Shown: piece by piece, positions 55,944-56,060 of the stretch
Layout: every line of letters begins with the position of its first letter
Numbering within the stretch: position 1 is the first letter of the stretch
Source: Marivita sp.
GTDB lineage: Bacteria > Pseudomonadota > Alphaproteobacteria > Rhodobacterales > Rhodobacteraceae
Length of the DNA stretch: 56,060 nucleotides
Reading direction: 5' to 3'
Assembly: GCF_020055675.1 (NCBI RefSeq)
Contig: NZ_JAIPUS010000023.1
Coordinates: forward strand, 1-56,060
Made by a program: the position numbers and the translations under genes
Notes under the pieces: model-generated
Told to the model about the DNA's origin: nothing
The model's database searches: none
What the model saw: the letters and a program-made list of their open reading frames with translations, nothing else

Positions 55944-56060
55944 GAGTGCGAGTTTCCTTGTCGACTAGTGATGACGCTGCCACCCGAGTGACGCGACTAG
56001 AGTAATTGGCTTAGGCTTAGATTGACAAGCCCAGCAATGACCTACTCGCTTAGGGGTGGT
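55944..56060. other. AT-rich upstream region of the AlbA_2 gene
   Basis: The last 117 bases hold the upstream region of the AlbA_2 gene and no recognisable gene on either strand. Composition continues AT-rich, so the acquired segment extends beyond the window. Confidence 0.4.

Overview
The window looks like chromosome of a marine Rhodobacteraceae (roseobacter-group) alphaproteobacterium. The evidence is high GC, dense codon-biased genes, and marker gene sets: ccoNOQP/ccoG with perfect FNR boxes, FYDLN-acid protein, the pyrB-(two small genes)-pyrC-plsY run, and a MoxR/DUF58/DUF4159 cluster. Almost everything is ordinary core or lineage-typical genome. Only the last ~2 kb (from about 54.17 kb) is visibly AT-richer and looks acquired.

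Region by region. 1-7.4 kb is the microaerobic respiration locus: partial ccoG and complete ccoNOQP on the minus strand, a LysR regulator with a tiny divergent ORF sitting between them, a universal stress protein divergent from ccoN, and a GntR regulator. Perfect FNR boxes occur upstream of ccoG and (twice) between ccoN and the usp gene. 7.4-17.3 kb holds a YgjP-like metallopeptidase, an FYDLN protein, tRNA-Ala(GGC), a DUF305 membrane protein, polA, a membrane protein coupled to a zf-CHCC protein, an orphan ABC ATPase, three stacked hairpins, a HIT protein, and a divergent GT14 glycosyltransferase/sulfotransferase pair. 17.4-24.7 kb holds a DUF1285 gene and a tightly coupled four-gene MoxR-DUF58-DUF4159-VWA/GATase-like operon. 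24.8-38.7 kb carries a DsbA-like protein, a DUF721 (DciA-like) protein, mutY, alkB, a peroxiredoxin, a rubredoxin/ferredoxin reductase-like flavoprotein, rsmD, two metallo-beta-lactamase-fold hydrolases, an MFS carrier, a Sua5/TsaC tRNA-modification enzyme, a DmdC-type acyl-CoA dehydrogenase, YqgE and a stand-alone DsbD sensor-type domain.

38.7-53.9 kb holds an RND pump with its adaptor, moaB, a uracil-DNA glycosylase lacking the family Fe-S cysteines, a lipoprotein, the pyrimidine/phospholipid operon (pyrB, two small membrane proteins, a dihydroorotase-like protein without the HxH metal motif, plsY), msrB-msrA, queG, a GST-like protein, mtgA and a small membrane protein. 53.9-54.4 kb is a gene-free junction with repeated short elements. 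It leads into an AlbA_2/Schlafen-type ATP-binding protein of foreign-looking composition, which probably marks the edge of an accessory island continuing past the window.

I found no CRISPR array, insertion sequence, integrase or rRNA. No clearly undescribed multi-gene system is visible. The best leads are the island-edge AlbA_2 gene, the MoxR four-gene operon, the catalytically broken PyrC beside PyrB with its two small membrane partners, the Fe-S-less UDG, and the LysR/mini-ORF unit interposed in the cco locus. All family calls were made by reading motifs, not by database search.
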